Shown here in pieces: positions 46,041-56,584 of a DNA stretch of 64,000 nucleotides. Under the pieces are notes generated by a model that had not been told where the DNA came from, did no database searches, and was given only the letters and a program-made list of their open reading frames with translations. Origin of the DNA: Isoperla grammatica (Eukaryota; Arthropoda; Insecta; Plecoptera; Perlodidae); assembly GCA_945910005.1 (NCBI GenBank), contig OX246740.1:49091353-49155352 (forward strand). The letters are read 5' to 3'. Each line of letters opens with the position of its first letter. Position 1 is the stretch's first letter. The translations under genes were made by a program, and so were the position numbers.

Positions 46041-46067
46041 ATGGAGAAACAATTGAAGGCTGTTGTG
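46041..46067 (+). CDS. Possible 9-codon first exon
   Basis: ATG in an ideal context (GTTGCCATGG) opens the codons MEKQLKAVV, which end before GTAGGA, a usable splice donor. Without splicing the frame continues VGQINS to a stop. The pattern K-x-VVVG is how many Rho/Rac-type small GTPases begin, just before their GxxxxGK(S/T) loop, and an exon break in this area would hide the rest of the loop. This is a resemblance over very few residues. The loop itself is not present and no second exon was found. The region upstream has CRE-like and GC-rich elements, but ACGTTGCCATGG..AAAC also belongs to a repeated motif in this window. Chance is a serious alternative. Confidence 0.2.
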
Positions 46068-46129
46068 GTAGGACAAATAAATTCTTAGTTCTTTAAAATC
46101 CAGCCTGTTTTTTAAATAAAATTGGTATG

Positions 46130-46275
46130 TGTGATGGCAATTTTTATTTTTGTATTACTTATGTTTACTGTTTAAACTCTAAATTTGGCTTATTTATTAA
46201 ATTTGAATAGTATTTGCCAATGATCTAGGATTTGTCCTCATCAATTGTGTCGCAATCATGGCCGCTGTGACGTCA
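46130..46275 (+). repeat. Copy of the CRE-bearing interspersed repeat
   Basis: Ends TGTCGCAATCATGGCCGCTG followed by TGACGTCACGTGG, and carries AAATTTGAATAGTATT and GATCTAGGAT before it. Matches 12898-13060 in reverse complement. The TGACGTCACGTG block joins a CRE palindrome to an E-box-like CACGTG. Confidence 0.5.
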
Positions 46276-46279
46276 CGTG

Positions 46280-49200
46280 GGAACTATAAATTCTGATATG
46301 GATCCACGGTTTAGTATACTATCGTTGATTTGTGGGTAGTTTCGTCCTAATCTCAAGTCAAAGACGCGGTCGCCATTAACCGTAACAATAGCCTGCGATG
46401 ACAATGAAAAGAGTAATTGCATTGAATTGTAGAATATACTTGGCTTCTGGCAGGGACACTGTGCTGTAAACGGGTCTCTGGGTATACCTCTTCTAATTGA
46501 TTAGGCATTAGAGTAATTGATTCTAAGTTTCAATGACAAAGAGCTTATTTCTTAACTCCTTTGAATTTTGACTTGTTTGCGAGGAGGTCAAAGAGCTCAG
46601 AAAGGATTGTCTGTTTTGTGGTGTGTGGGCTGAAATTGTTGGACCGTTTGACCGCAGGTAATGTGATTGAGTTAGTTGCTGGTACACAATTATTGTATAA
46701 TTTATTGTATTCACTACCGTACAGGCCTGTCTGTACGAGAACAATATTAGAGTTTAAGATTGTGTTGCTCTTGATAAAACATTAGTTGTGAACAGAACCA
46801 CTAACGAATATTTCTTCTCAACTACTATGTGACTCTACCTTTTACTATAATAGGTTGAATAGAGTACCAAAAAGAAAGAAAATCAGTAGAATTTCTAGTA
46901 TATATCGGATTGGAAGAATAACAATACAAATACACTATTATACGCTCTGCTGTTATTCGTATATATTAAAATAGTACTACAGTTTTAAAACCATCTGTTG
47001 AATTTTTTTAGTGATATTCTATTGACGATAAACATAAATTTGATTGGAACCAATCAAAATCAATCAATCGATAATCTGTAAAGAACATTTTAGCTTATAT
47101 GTGTAGAGATTTTTTTATTTTAACCAAGTTAAATACTTGTAATTTTATATTGGCATTTCCCTTACACTTTTACGGTGGCTTTTCTCTCAGAACAATACAC
47201 AAAACATGCCCCAGGCTGTACTATATGTTTTACAAACGGTAAGAGAAAGAGTATATAGCTGGTGTAAGAAGACGGTAAGACGTAGGTTTTGTTGACAAGC
47301 CCTAGGCACTTGTGTACAGTCGCTGACAACTGCGATTGGGCCTCAACTCTTTGAGTGTTTTTTGATTTGGCACGCACTGGTGAATAAAATACGGAAGTGT
47401 CTTCTCTAAATAACTTACACACACTCTCTTTGCAATACACACAATCTATTTGCGTAACACATCTTGATTGCAAATAGCATCGATGTTTTAACTGTAAACA
47501 CATTTCTTTAAATTTATAAAACAGTATAAAGGTAGAACTTTTATTTTGAAAATACTGTACCAATGTACTCTTAATTAAATTTGCACGATGTGAATCCGTA
47601 TCACGGTAAAATGCAAAGTTTGTTAGATTGATAGATTTTTATTATAAAAACACATTATTGCGGTTTACCTAAATCAGAAGATAAATGTTTGAAACTCACC
47701 CGGTTGTCTTGAGTTTATTATGGATACATAATCGGCGGCTGTAGAATTTGCACTGGTGAAAAGAGAAAATTGAAAATTGTCAAACATTATCAGAGACAAT
47801 CTGTTGCAATTGATTCGTTATGTAGATAGGCCTACATATAATCTTATAGTAAGTACTACCACTTAGTTTAATAAGTATCAATATCTAAAAAAAAACATTC
47901 TGCAGTGAGGATACATTTAAAATATCGGTACAACGCGAATTTAAAAAAAAAACACATATCGACCCTTTCAGGCGTCATCATTTGAATTCCAAATCTGACC
48001 ACTTGTATATTTTACGCGTACTTTTGCAAATTGAAAACGTGCAGACTTTGTTCGTGGGTGTGCGTGAGGGGGTAGGGGGAGAGGGGGGGGGGAGAGGGTT
48101 AGAAAGTGGAGCAGCGCAATGCTAAACCTCGAGGTAACTTTTAAGGCCGAGTGTGCATGTCCCGTGTGATAGCGTAAACGTGTTCATACCTGTTCCATGT
48201 TTAAACAGTGACCAGGATATCATCTCGTCTGACATGTTATCGCTCACAGACTATCTTCTCGGGTATGCGTGGATATAATTGTTATGGTAGCACATGTTCT
48301 TAAATCATAGCTGCCATGCGCTGTGTTCTATACCCGAGGCGACGGACGATAATGTGGTGTATGAATATTCATATCGGCCGATGGGGCGAGGTGTTATTTT
48401 GACGATATCTACCCCGTTATTTAAAACTATTTTTATATGTAATGTACGGTTACGTCTATTATGCAAAATTTTTACTTTTATGGTAGCTCGTGCAAATTTT
48501 TATCAGGAGAGGTGTAACTATATTTCCAGAATTAGAACTTGTAGAGCTAAAATTATCTTACTTGTAGCAATAGTTATTGGAAGAACTATTTATAGGTTTA
48601 AAACAAAGTTTGTCCAGAAACAAAATTAAACTTACATTTTCCAGTATATGAAATGGTATAGTCATTTGACTCATTTCCATTTGTCCCGACGTTGACACAT
48701 TTAAAAATGTTATTTCAAACTCTTGCCTCTGGATACTTATAAGCAAAGTTTGGCAAAAAGGCACAGCGTTTCTGTTAAATGTATTTTCAATCTTGTTTGT
48801 TAAACATAAACATTTTAAATAAAATCAACAGTAACTTTGTTACATAATATGTAAATGTAAACACGTTTAACAATGTTTTTGTTTTCCAACTTGCATCGCT
48901 AGTAACTTTTTAATTAGTACACGATGCCCACAAAAATGTTTTATTTTAGAATTTTAAATTAATAACGCGTCTAGAAAATGAAACTTTTAAAAATTATATT
49001 TCCAGGAACTGTGAATAATTGCAGAATGTACAAGGATATTGATTTATAGCAATTAAGAACTTTGAATCTAAATATCTTCAAACGAAGCACACAATGCCTA
49101 GTGGACACTTTCTCGATTTTTATTTGCTAAATTATAAAAAGTTTCTTACATTTTTAGAAATACTGAAGTATGCATCAGCTAAAACTTAACCTTTTTGAGT

Positions 49201-49970
49201 CGTTTTCTTGTAGTATATTATTTATATTGTGCAAAGAATCAACTGGCCGAAGAGTTGGTGTTATATTAAGATGGAAGTCAATTACAGCAGTTTGGTCTAA
49301 TTGATTTAACCTTTATCGTAATCAATGTTTTTAAGTGTCAATTAAGTAGTTCATTGGTCCTTAACCAGTGAACAAAATTAGTGGTCACGAAGCACGAGAG
49401 GGAAAATACACTCTAGACTAAATCGGTGAATAAACGCGGGGATCTTATTTTCTATCTTATTCTCGATTACAATCATTTCGAATCGTAGCTATTAACGCAA
49501 AGTTTTTGTAACATAGTTCCTTCAGATTTGCATGCACAACCATGAACAATTTAGAATATATATACAAAATCGTCGCTATTAATACCCGTGGCATTACATT
49601 TTTTATTGGTGTAAATTGAATAGCTTTGACGAGAAACAGGAAGAGAGCCCTAGAAAAGTTAAGAAGAATTAAATGATTCAAACAGCTATATAATATGAAG
49701 TTTATATGTTTAATTTTATCAGGTTCAATTCATATTCAGTTTTGTAAATAATAGTAGGGAAGTAAATGGTATTATCTAGCGGTTATGGGGGTGGAATGGT
49801 TATTTAATGTAATGCGTTACTTAGATTTATTTTTAAATGTTTAGGGGTCCACTTAATTTGTTGCAAAGTGATAAGAAGTGATAATTTACAACAGTTTTGT
49901 AACCTCTGGTTTTCTATATATTAGAGGAACGCATAGTAGTTATGAAATGGTATTGGCTGATTGTCGGTGG
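46280..49970. other. No confirmed gene; several unrecognised open frames
   Basis: Frames of 133 codons (47162-47563, minus) and 111 codons (48294-48629, plus) are among the longest here but have no recognisable domain, signal peptide or splice context. A G-rich tract (48067-48098: G5-TA-G5-AGA-G run-AGA-GGG) fits a strong G-quadruplex. The remainder is AT-rich. Confidence 0.4.
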
Positions 49971-49977
49971 GTACATT

Positions 49978-50061
49978 ATCACGTGGTTTATGCATACTCT
50001 ATCACGTGGTTACTGCATACTCTATCACGTGGTTTTCTGCATATTCTATCACGTGGTTGCC
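49978..50061 (+). repeat. Tandem CACGTG (E-box) array, four copies
   Basis: ATCACGTGGTTTATGCATAC with TCT is repeated three times at 23-24 base spacing (49978, 50001, 50024), and a fourth partial copy starts at 50048. Each has the CACGTG palindrome bound by bHLH factors such as Myc/Max or USF, roughly two helical turns apart. The array could be a regulatory element or just a small minisatellite. Confidence 0.8.
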
Positions 50062-50162
50062 CCAGACTCCCATCACCGCTTACACAGCCTAATCTAGCTC
50101 GGTCGTAATGGTTGAATGCGGCGTAGACTAGACTAATAGCAGAGACAGGGAAATTGTCATCT

Positions 50163-50200
50163 CAGTTGCGCACCTAGGATTTTAGGGGGCTCAATTAGGT
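50163..50200 (+). mobile_element. Solo hAT-type left end
   Basis: CAGTTGCGCACCTAGGATTT then TAGGGGG is a diverged form of the CAGTGGCGTATCCAGGATTT start of the complete MITE at 2604. No right end was found. Confidence 0.5.
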
Positions 50201-50204
50201 GACA

Positions 50205-51280
50205 TTATGTAGCTGCCACAATCCGCACGAGACAGTCGAGACGACTAAGTATCCACATAGGTCTGACTCTGATGACGTTGTCTTAGTGCTCACTGCTCAG
50301 TAAGTGATCAGTTGAGTACATAGTAAGTTGTGCAATAAATCAAATACAGTGTATTTATTGGACGGCTCATTTTCAGTGGGAGGTATTCCACTATAATGAC
50401 AAATCCAAAGCTACGTCTACTAACATGTTAGGGCCTTCTTCTAAGATTATACTTCGGTTTTTGCAAGTAAACTGAAAACCAGCGCCCTAACCGGGAATCG
50501 AGATTGACCTTTTCTTGTTTAAAATTAAAAATGCGACTCATACAATACAAGTTTGGGTGGTTCATAGGGAATTTGGGTTTATCACTGTTTTCAATGCCGA
50601 AGGATTCCTGATTCGGGCTGTGGATTTTAAATTCTGGAACTGACAAAGTAATACATCAACATACTATCAACCTACTGATGATTATAGGTCGTAGCATCAA
50701 GCACTGAAAAATCAGTTCTTGTAATTGAGTAATTAGGGACAATACATACAGATTTATTGATCACATTTATTTTATTGAACACAAAGTGTACGTGGAATTA
50801 CCGTGATCATTAGAATATTGTTGCAGGGTGTAAAGAAAGCCGGGTAATGTAGGTAGTACAAGGTTGGCGACCCAAGGGAGGGGGTAGGGGGGCGGGGGCC
50901 GTAGCTCACCTTCCCCGCTGTTGTTGAAAATCTTAATTCACTTGGCCGAACGCAATTTCGGACAATCTATAAATTATGCTTGTTATATAATACCGTACAA
51001 TGTTAACACTTAGCTTTAACTAACTCCCTAGTCTTATTGGCCAGGGGATAGGGGATGCTTTAGTACGGAAGCTCATCCCCTCTCAGTACCCACTGTACTA
51101 TATGACCACGTGAAAATTAACTCTTATTTTAATGAATATTTGCAGATAAATCCCAAGAGTTTTTACCGTTGGTAATTTAATATCCTGTGCAAATTTTAGC
51201 TCCTGCTTTAGTAGGTCATTTCCAACAATATCCTAGTTTTTAACATGGCACGCTCGCTCATCATAAAGTTTAACCACCGG
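50205..51280. other. No gene recognised; G-rich tract at 50876-50898
   Basis: GGGAGGGGGTAGGGGGGCGG then GGG is a canonical G-quadruplex pattern with 1-2 base loops. Otherwise nothing recognisable. Confidence 0.45.
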
Positions 51281-51285
51281 TAAAG

Positions 51286-51352
51286 GGAAGAATATTCCCC
51301 CCCCCCCCTCCCCCCCGGGGGGGGGGGGGGAGAGGGGGAGGAATATTCTTCC
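51286..51352. repeat. C/G hairpin, 67 bp
   Basis: GGAAGAATATTC followed by a long C run, then a long G run and GAATATTCTTCC. The outer 12 bases are perfectly paired and the inner C and G runs pair too. It would form a very stable hairpin on either strand. Confidence 0.85.
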
Positions 51353-51359
51353 ATAATTA

Positions 51360-52380
51360 ATAACGGTCGTCGATTACAACTTTCTAGGTTATTAGTTTTT
51401 CCTAAAGTAATGATACATTGTAGAAGCTTTTCAAAGCGCGGTTTGACTTTGTGTTATTAATTAGTATACTTATGAAGGCGAGTTATTAATTAAGATATCG
51501 CGGGGTTATTTGTAGCCTCGCTGAAAACTTGTACTCAACTTTGTGAAAAGAGAATTAACCGATCTCGAATGCTAATCTGTCGACCTGTTTAAACTGCTCC
51601 CTGGGTATGATTACCGGATTAATGATTCATAAAAGCGCTCGAAGTAAGTTGACATTTACGAAGATTGGTTTCTTTTTAGTTTCCGCTATAGTGGCTCAAC
51701 TTTTATAAGTGATGTAAGATGAATAACTGGGTGTTTTCATAATGTTAGGTTATACTTATGTTCTGTTATATTCAAGAGCTTAACTCTTTGACGAGGGAGG
51801 CCATTATCCATTGATGGGTCTTTCAAAACATGAATGCTTGTTTCAGTATAAATGTTGTCTCTTCCCGATGTGGATGGTAAACATGATCTAATAAAACCAT
51901 GGTTGAGACACTTTTAAATTTACCTCGGTGCACAAAGGAGTGTAAACATGCACATTTAAGTATCACGAAGAAATGTGAATAAATAAAACTTGTGTTATTG
52001 AATCAACTTTGGCTTCTTTACTATTCTAGTTGTAGAACATCTATAAAGTGCACAATAAACTTCATGGTTTTGTAGTGAGCGGTGTTATTTATTTATAGTT
52101 GCATGGGAAGAAGTTTGTAACGAGTGTATACACTGGAACTATGTAGAGCAATTCAACTCACAACTTTTAAAACACTTAGTTATTCTGACGACTGTACATT
52201 CTCGGGAACCAACAAGAAAATAAATGTTTCTCGTTATTATAAAGAAAGAAGTACTCAATGCAATGAAAGTAAACAATGCAAATTCTAAAGTTATACCAAC
52301 TCACTCAATCAGGTTGCTAGAGCACGTTTTAACTCTTCTCGTTGAGTGCTCCCTGTACTTACTTACCTACCAGTAGTTTT
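51360..52380. other. No gene recognised
   Basis: AT-rich; no domain-bearing frame. Confidence 0.5.
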
Positions 52381-52383
52381 TTC

Positions 52384-52530
52384 GTGACGTCACAAAAGCC
52401 ATATTGGTTGCATACATAATTTAAACATAACCTAGATAAGCGAATAATTCTTAAATTCCATTACCAATCAAAATAAAAAATAACCAAAACGTTTAATTTT
52501 ATACATAAAAATAAAAACCCTATAATCCTA
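52384..52530 (-). repeat. Diverged copy of the CRE-bearing repeat
   Basis: GTGACGTCACAAAAGCCATA and TTGGTTGCAT align with the TGACGTCACAGCGGCCAT and GATTGCG of the copy at 12898, and A/T-rich sequence with CAAAATAAAAAATAACC follows. Confidence 0.4.
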
Positions 52531-53436
52531 AACTTTTCACGAAATGAGGTGTTATGTTTGTACTACGATTGTCGTTAACTGTTTCTTCATGGCAACTTCA
52601 TTTGCAGAGTTTTACGGTTCGTGAAACCACCCATCATTGCTCGGAGGAAATCTCCAGCAGACTACAGTATTATAACATTTACAAGAGATGACAGTAAATT
52701 GTTAAAAACAAAGTGAGCAGGACCTAGACAAAAAGTTGAACCTGACAATTCTAGTCACGTCCGACGCTGTATAGAAGTCATAGCCACCTGTTTCGACTAA
52801 TCCAAACTATAATGAAGATGGCGATGTCGGTGTCTGCGTTAAACGAGGTCCAGCATCAAATGGAATCCTGTGCAATTTCGAGGAAAGAGTATAGCACCAT
52901 ATACCAATGTGTTCATAAGGTTTCACAGTATTTAGCGCACTTTGGTGCCAGAGCGATATCCGCGACTGGGGGCGGGGGCGGTGCCCCCAATTTCGACTAC
53001 ACTTTGCATTGAATATCGCTCAATTACGGCCAAACGGTTGGTCTGACAACGAAAATGATAATTATAAAATATGTTTGTGTGTAATTGATAAATATTTCCT
53101 TGTCACAATTATTCATTTACGGTACATAGTGCGAAAGTTATCGTCAATTAAGTATACAATTAATATATTCTCAATATATAAAACCATGGGACAACCATAT
53201 ATTATCAAAACATTACTAACACATTCATACACGTATAGAAATGTCAGAGTGTTGTTATATCGGTGATTCTTTTTCATAATTTTATCTTCAAGCAATTGGA
53301 AGTATTAAAAACAAGAATGCGTGGGGCTTTTGTGCGCCCGCTAAACACAGGTGTAATGCATAGAAGCATTGGCAATCATAATATTGTACTATTTCGAAAG
53401 AAAAGTACACTTATATCTTCGTTTTAGCTTGTAAAA

Positions 53437-54150
53437 TAATAATTTGGATGGTGCCAAGCTCCAAAATTAGGCGTTTACAAGTTATACATAAAAAACAAAA
53501 TGGCCGACTCTCATGAGGTTTTTCCTATTTATCTTCACAATCGAGCATTTTTTGGCAAAACTTTATATGACAAAAATTGTTTCTAGTACAATTCTACACA
53601 CATATGATACTTGGATATTTTCATAGGAAGTACTACTTACGTACAAATTTAATTTTTGTATGTGCATCTGAACTCAAATGTACAAAACTTGGCTCCCGTT
53701 CGCTTCTTGATGAAGCAACTGTGACCTACGGGAGTGGTCTTAATATCTTGTTTTAAGCTCATCAAATAATAATATTGATGGTGCCAAGCTCCAATGATAG
53801 GCGTTTACGAGTTGCATGTGAAAAACAAAATGGCTGTCACTTCAGGTGGTTTTGGCCATTTATCTTCATAACCGTACTATTTATGACAAAATCTAACATG
53901 ACAACAAATATTCCTTGTAAAATTCTACATACAATTCATATTCAGGTATTTTCATATGATTTACCATTTACCTACAAATTAAGATTTGTGTATGTTAATC
54001 TGTACTCAAATGTACAAGCATTGGCTCCCCTGGGCTACTTGATGAAGCAAGTATGGACTATGGGAGTGGGCTCAATCTCTTCCTTTTAGCTTATAGAATA
54101 ATAATTTTGATAGTGTGAAACTCAAGTACTAGGCGTTCAAGAGAAACACG
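53437..54150 (+). repeat. Tandem ~330-bp units in the left arm
   Basis: Units begin AATAATAATTTGGATGGTGC at about 53437, AATAATAATATTGATGGTGC at 53767 and AATAATAATTTTGATAGTG at 54098. Each has CAAGCTCCAA/CTCAAGTA, TAGGCGTTTACRAGTT, AAAAACAAAATGGC and TTGATGAAGCAA..GGGAGTGG. The units are diverged from each other, so they are older than the inversion that made the two arms. Confidence 0.8.
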
Positions 54151-54518
54151 CAAAAAACAAAATGCCCGCCAATAGGGTGTATTCAGATGTACATCCGTCG
54201 GTTGTTTTATGAAGCAAGTATAGGAGTGGGCTCAATCTCTTCTTTATAGCTTATAAAGTAATCATTGTGATGGTGCCTACCTTAAATATGAGGCATCATC
54301 GAGTAACACGTAAAATACAAGATGGCCACCACTATAGGTAGTTTTTCCAATTTACCGTCATAACCGTACGTTTAATGACAAAATCTTATATGACAAAAAT
54401 TATTTCTTGTAAAATTTTACACACATGATATTTACATATTTTTATAGGACTTACTATTAACCTAAAAATTAAAATTTCTCCATGTTAATTAGAACTTAAA
54501 TGTGTTTTTTTTTTTTTT
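54151..54518. repeat. Loop of the giant foldback: shortened, diverged units
   Basis: Carries an internally deleted unit (54151-54240, joining AAAATGCCCGCC directly to TATTCAGATGTACAT) and a nearly full but strongly diverged one from about 54260 (GTGATGGTGCCTACC.. AATACAAGATGGCCACC). The strand sense is the same as the left arm. Confidence 0.7.
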
Positions 54519-55240
54519 ACGTGTTTCTCTTGAACGCCTAATACTTGAGTTTGGCACCATCGAAATTATTATTCTATAAGTTAAAAGGAAGAGATTGAGC
54601 CCACTCCCATAGTCCATACTTGCTTCATCAAGTAGCCCAGGGGAGCCAATGCTTGTACATTTGAGTACAGATTTACATACACAAATCTTAATTTGTAGGT
54701 AAATGGTAAATCATATGAAAATACCTGAATATGAATTGTATGTAGAATTTTACAAGGAATATTTGTTGTCATGTTAGATTTTGTCATAAATAGTACGGTT
54801 ATGAAGATAAATGGCCAAAACCACCTGAAGTGACAGCCATTTTGTTTTTCACATGCAACTCGTAAACGCCTATCATTGGAGCTTGGCACCATCAATATTA
54901 TTATTTGATGAGCTTAAAACAAGATGTTAAGACCACTCCCGTAGGTCACAGTTGCTTCATCAAGAAGCGAACGGGAGCCAAGTTTTGTCCATTTGAGTTC
55001 AGATGCACACATACAAAAATTAAATTTGTACGTAAGTAGTACTTCCTATGAAAATATCCAAGTATCATATGTGTGTAGAATTGTACTAGAAACAATTTTT
55101 GTCATATAAAGTTTTGCCAAAAAATGCTCGATTGTGAAGATAAATAGGAAAAACCTCAAGAGAGTCGGCCATTTTGTTTTTTATGTATAACTTGTAAACG
55201 CCTAATTTTGGAGCTTGGCACCATCCAAATTATTATTTCA
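54519..55240 (-). repeat. Tandem ~330-bp units in the right arm
   Basis: Mirror image of 53437-54150, with the same units in the same order on the minus strand. Single changes such as GTT against GTA separate the arms. Confidence 0.8.
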
Positions 55241-55849
55241 CAAGCTAAAACGAAGATATAAGTGTACTTTTCTTTCGAAATAGTACAATATTATGATTGC
55301 CAATGCTTCTATGCATTACACCTGTGTTTAGCGGGCGCACAAAAGCCCCACGCATTCTTGTCTTTAATACTTCACTAATACCAATCGCTTGAAGATAAAA
55401 TTATGAAAAAGAATCACGGATATAACAACACTCTGACATTTCTATACGTGTATGAATGTGTTAGTAATGTTTTGATAATATATGGTTGTCCTATGGTTTT
55501 ATATATTGAGAATATATTAGATTTATACTTAATTGACGATAACTTTCGCACTATGTATCGTACATGAATAATTGTGACAAGGAAATATTTATCAATTACA
55601 CACAAATATATTTTATAATTATCATTTTCATTGTCAGACCAACCGTTTGGCCGTAATTGAGCGATATTCAATGCAAAGTGTAGTCTAAATTGGGGGCACC
55701 GCCCCCGCCCCCAGTCGCGGATATCGCTCTGGCACCAAAGTGCGCTAAATACTGTGAAACCTTATGAACACATTGGTATATGGTGCTATACTCTTTCCTC
55801 GAAATTGCACAGGACTATGATTTTCTACACTTTGATGCTGGACTAGAAG

Positions 55850-56380
55850 GCGTTTCGCTAACTATCGTTACAACATCGTCAGGATTGGGTTTTGTATAGG
55901 AACTCTTGTTTCTTTTTTGTGTACCCTTAGTTTACTCTTATCGGTTCATCATGAAACTATGGCCACAGGATGGTCCAAGATATTTCATTGATACCTCTTA
56001 TCTAATATGATATACTGATATTGATGGTTCGTAATGAAAAGCATCTACACAAAAATGTATTCTTTTGTAAATAATTACAGATGGCGTAATTTCCATGACA
56101 TTTTGTTTTTTATTAAAAACTCTGTTTTTAATTCATGATTGGTAGACTTTAATTATGTTTTAAGAATTCTGGTACTACAAACTTTCAGATATGACAATTT
56201 TTCCTGAAAGCCCAAGCATCATGTGCCTCCACTTTAGAATGGTCTAGTTATGGCTAATAAACTACCCGTATAGTGTTACAAGTCTCAGGGTGTCCCCACG
56301 TAAATCCACCTGAATTCATTTCACATCAACAGTTTTACGCATAATTCCAGACAATTCTCCAAACATGAAAATTTCTGTCG
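55850..56380. other. No gene recognised
   Basis: Just outside the foldback a short frame reads FDAGLEGVSLTIVTTSSG to a stop near 55898, and a diverged counterpart (FDAGPRLTQTP) lies outside the left arm. It may be a relic of the element's original ends. The rest is AT-rich. Confidence 0.35.
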
Positions 56381-56384
56381 CCTT

Positions 56385-56580
56385 TTTTCATTCATATTAT
56401 GTTTTCATGTTTTTTGTTTTGTATTTTATATTTTGTATTTTGTATTATGTTCATTATTATATTTTAATTTTAGTATGGGTTGGCAGTCACTCTGGTGTTT
56501 GGAGCTGTGCTCTTTTCTGCCAACCCCCATTCTATTTTGTAGTAAATGGGAATGATTAATAATAATAATAATAACAATTT
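56385..56580 (+). mobile_element. LINE 3' tail with hairpin and (AAT)n end
   Basis: ATGGGTTGGCAG (56475) pairs with CTGCCAACCCCCAT (56517), a 10-12 bp stem over about 30 bases, followed by AATGATTAATAATAATAATA. A conserved stem-loop just before a simple-repeat tail is typical of non-LTR retrotransposon 3' UTRs. No protein part is seen. Confidence 0.45.
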
Positions 56581-56584
56581 AATA

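Larger units (their letters stand above)
52848..55843. mobile_element. Giant foldback element, ~3.0 kb
   Basis: Positions 52848-54150 and 54519-55843 are inverted copies of each other and surround a 368-bp loop. In stretches I compared base by base the arms differ by only a few substitutions and small indels, and the 315-base frame at 53775-54089 encodes exactly the same residues as 54581-54895 on the minus strand. The outer ~590 bases of each arm are single-copy and include GTGCCCCCAATTT next to a GGGCGGGGGC tract. The inner part is built of ~330-bp tandem units. The outermost ~20 bases differ (the right arm has an extra ~15 bases near 55815), and no target duplication is obvious. It codes for no transposase. 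The structure is that of Foldback (FB) elements of Drosophila or TU elements of sea urchins, but the sequence is not recognised. Confidence 0.85.

Noticed and set aside
47162..47563. 133-codon minus-strand frame with several cysteines
   Set aside because: The cysteines are irregularly spaced, there is no leader, and no splice or promoter context supports it.
53775..54895. Identical 104-codon frames on opposite strands, as possible conserved protein
   Set aside because: They are the two arms of one young foldback. Identity follows from the recent duplication, and the frame runs across a tandem repeat unit, so it is not evidence of selection.
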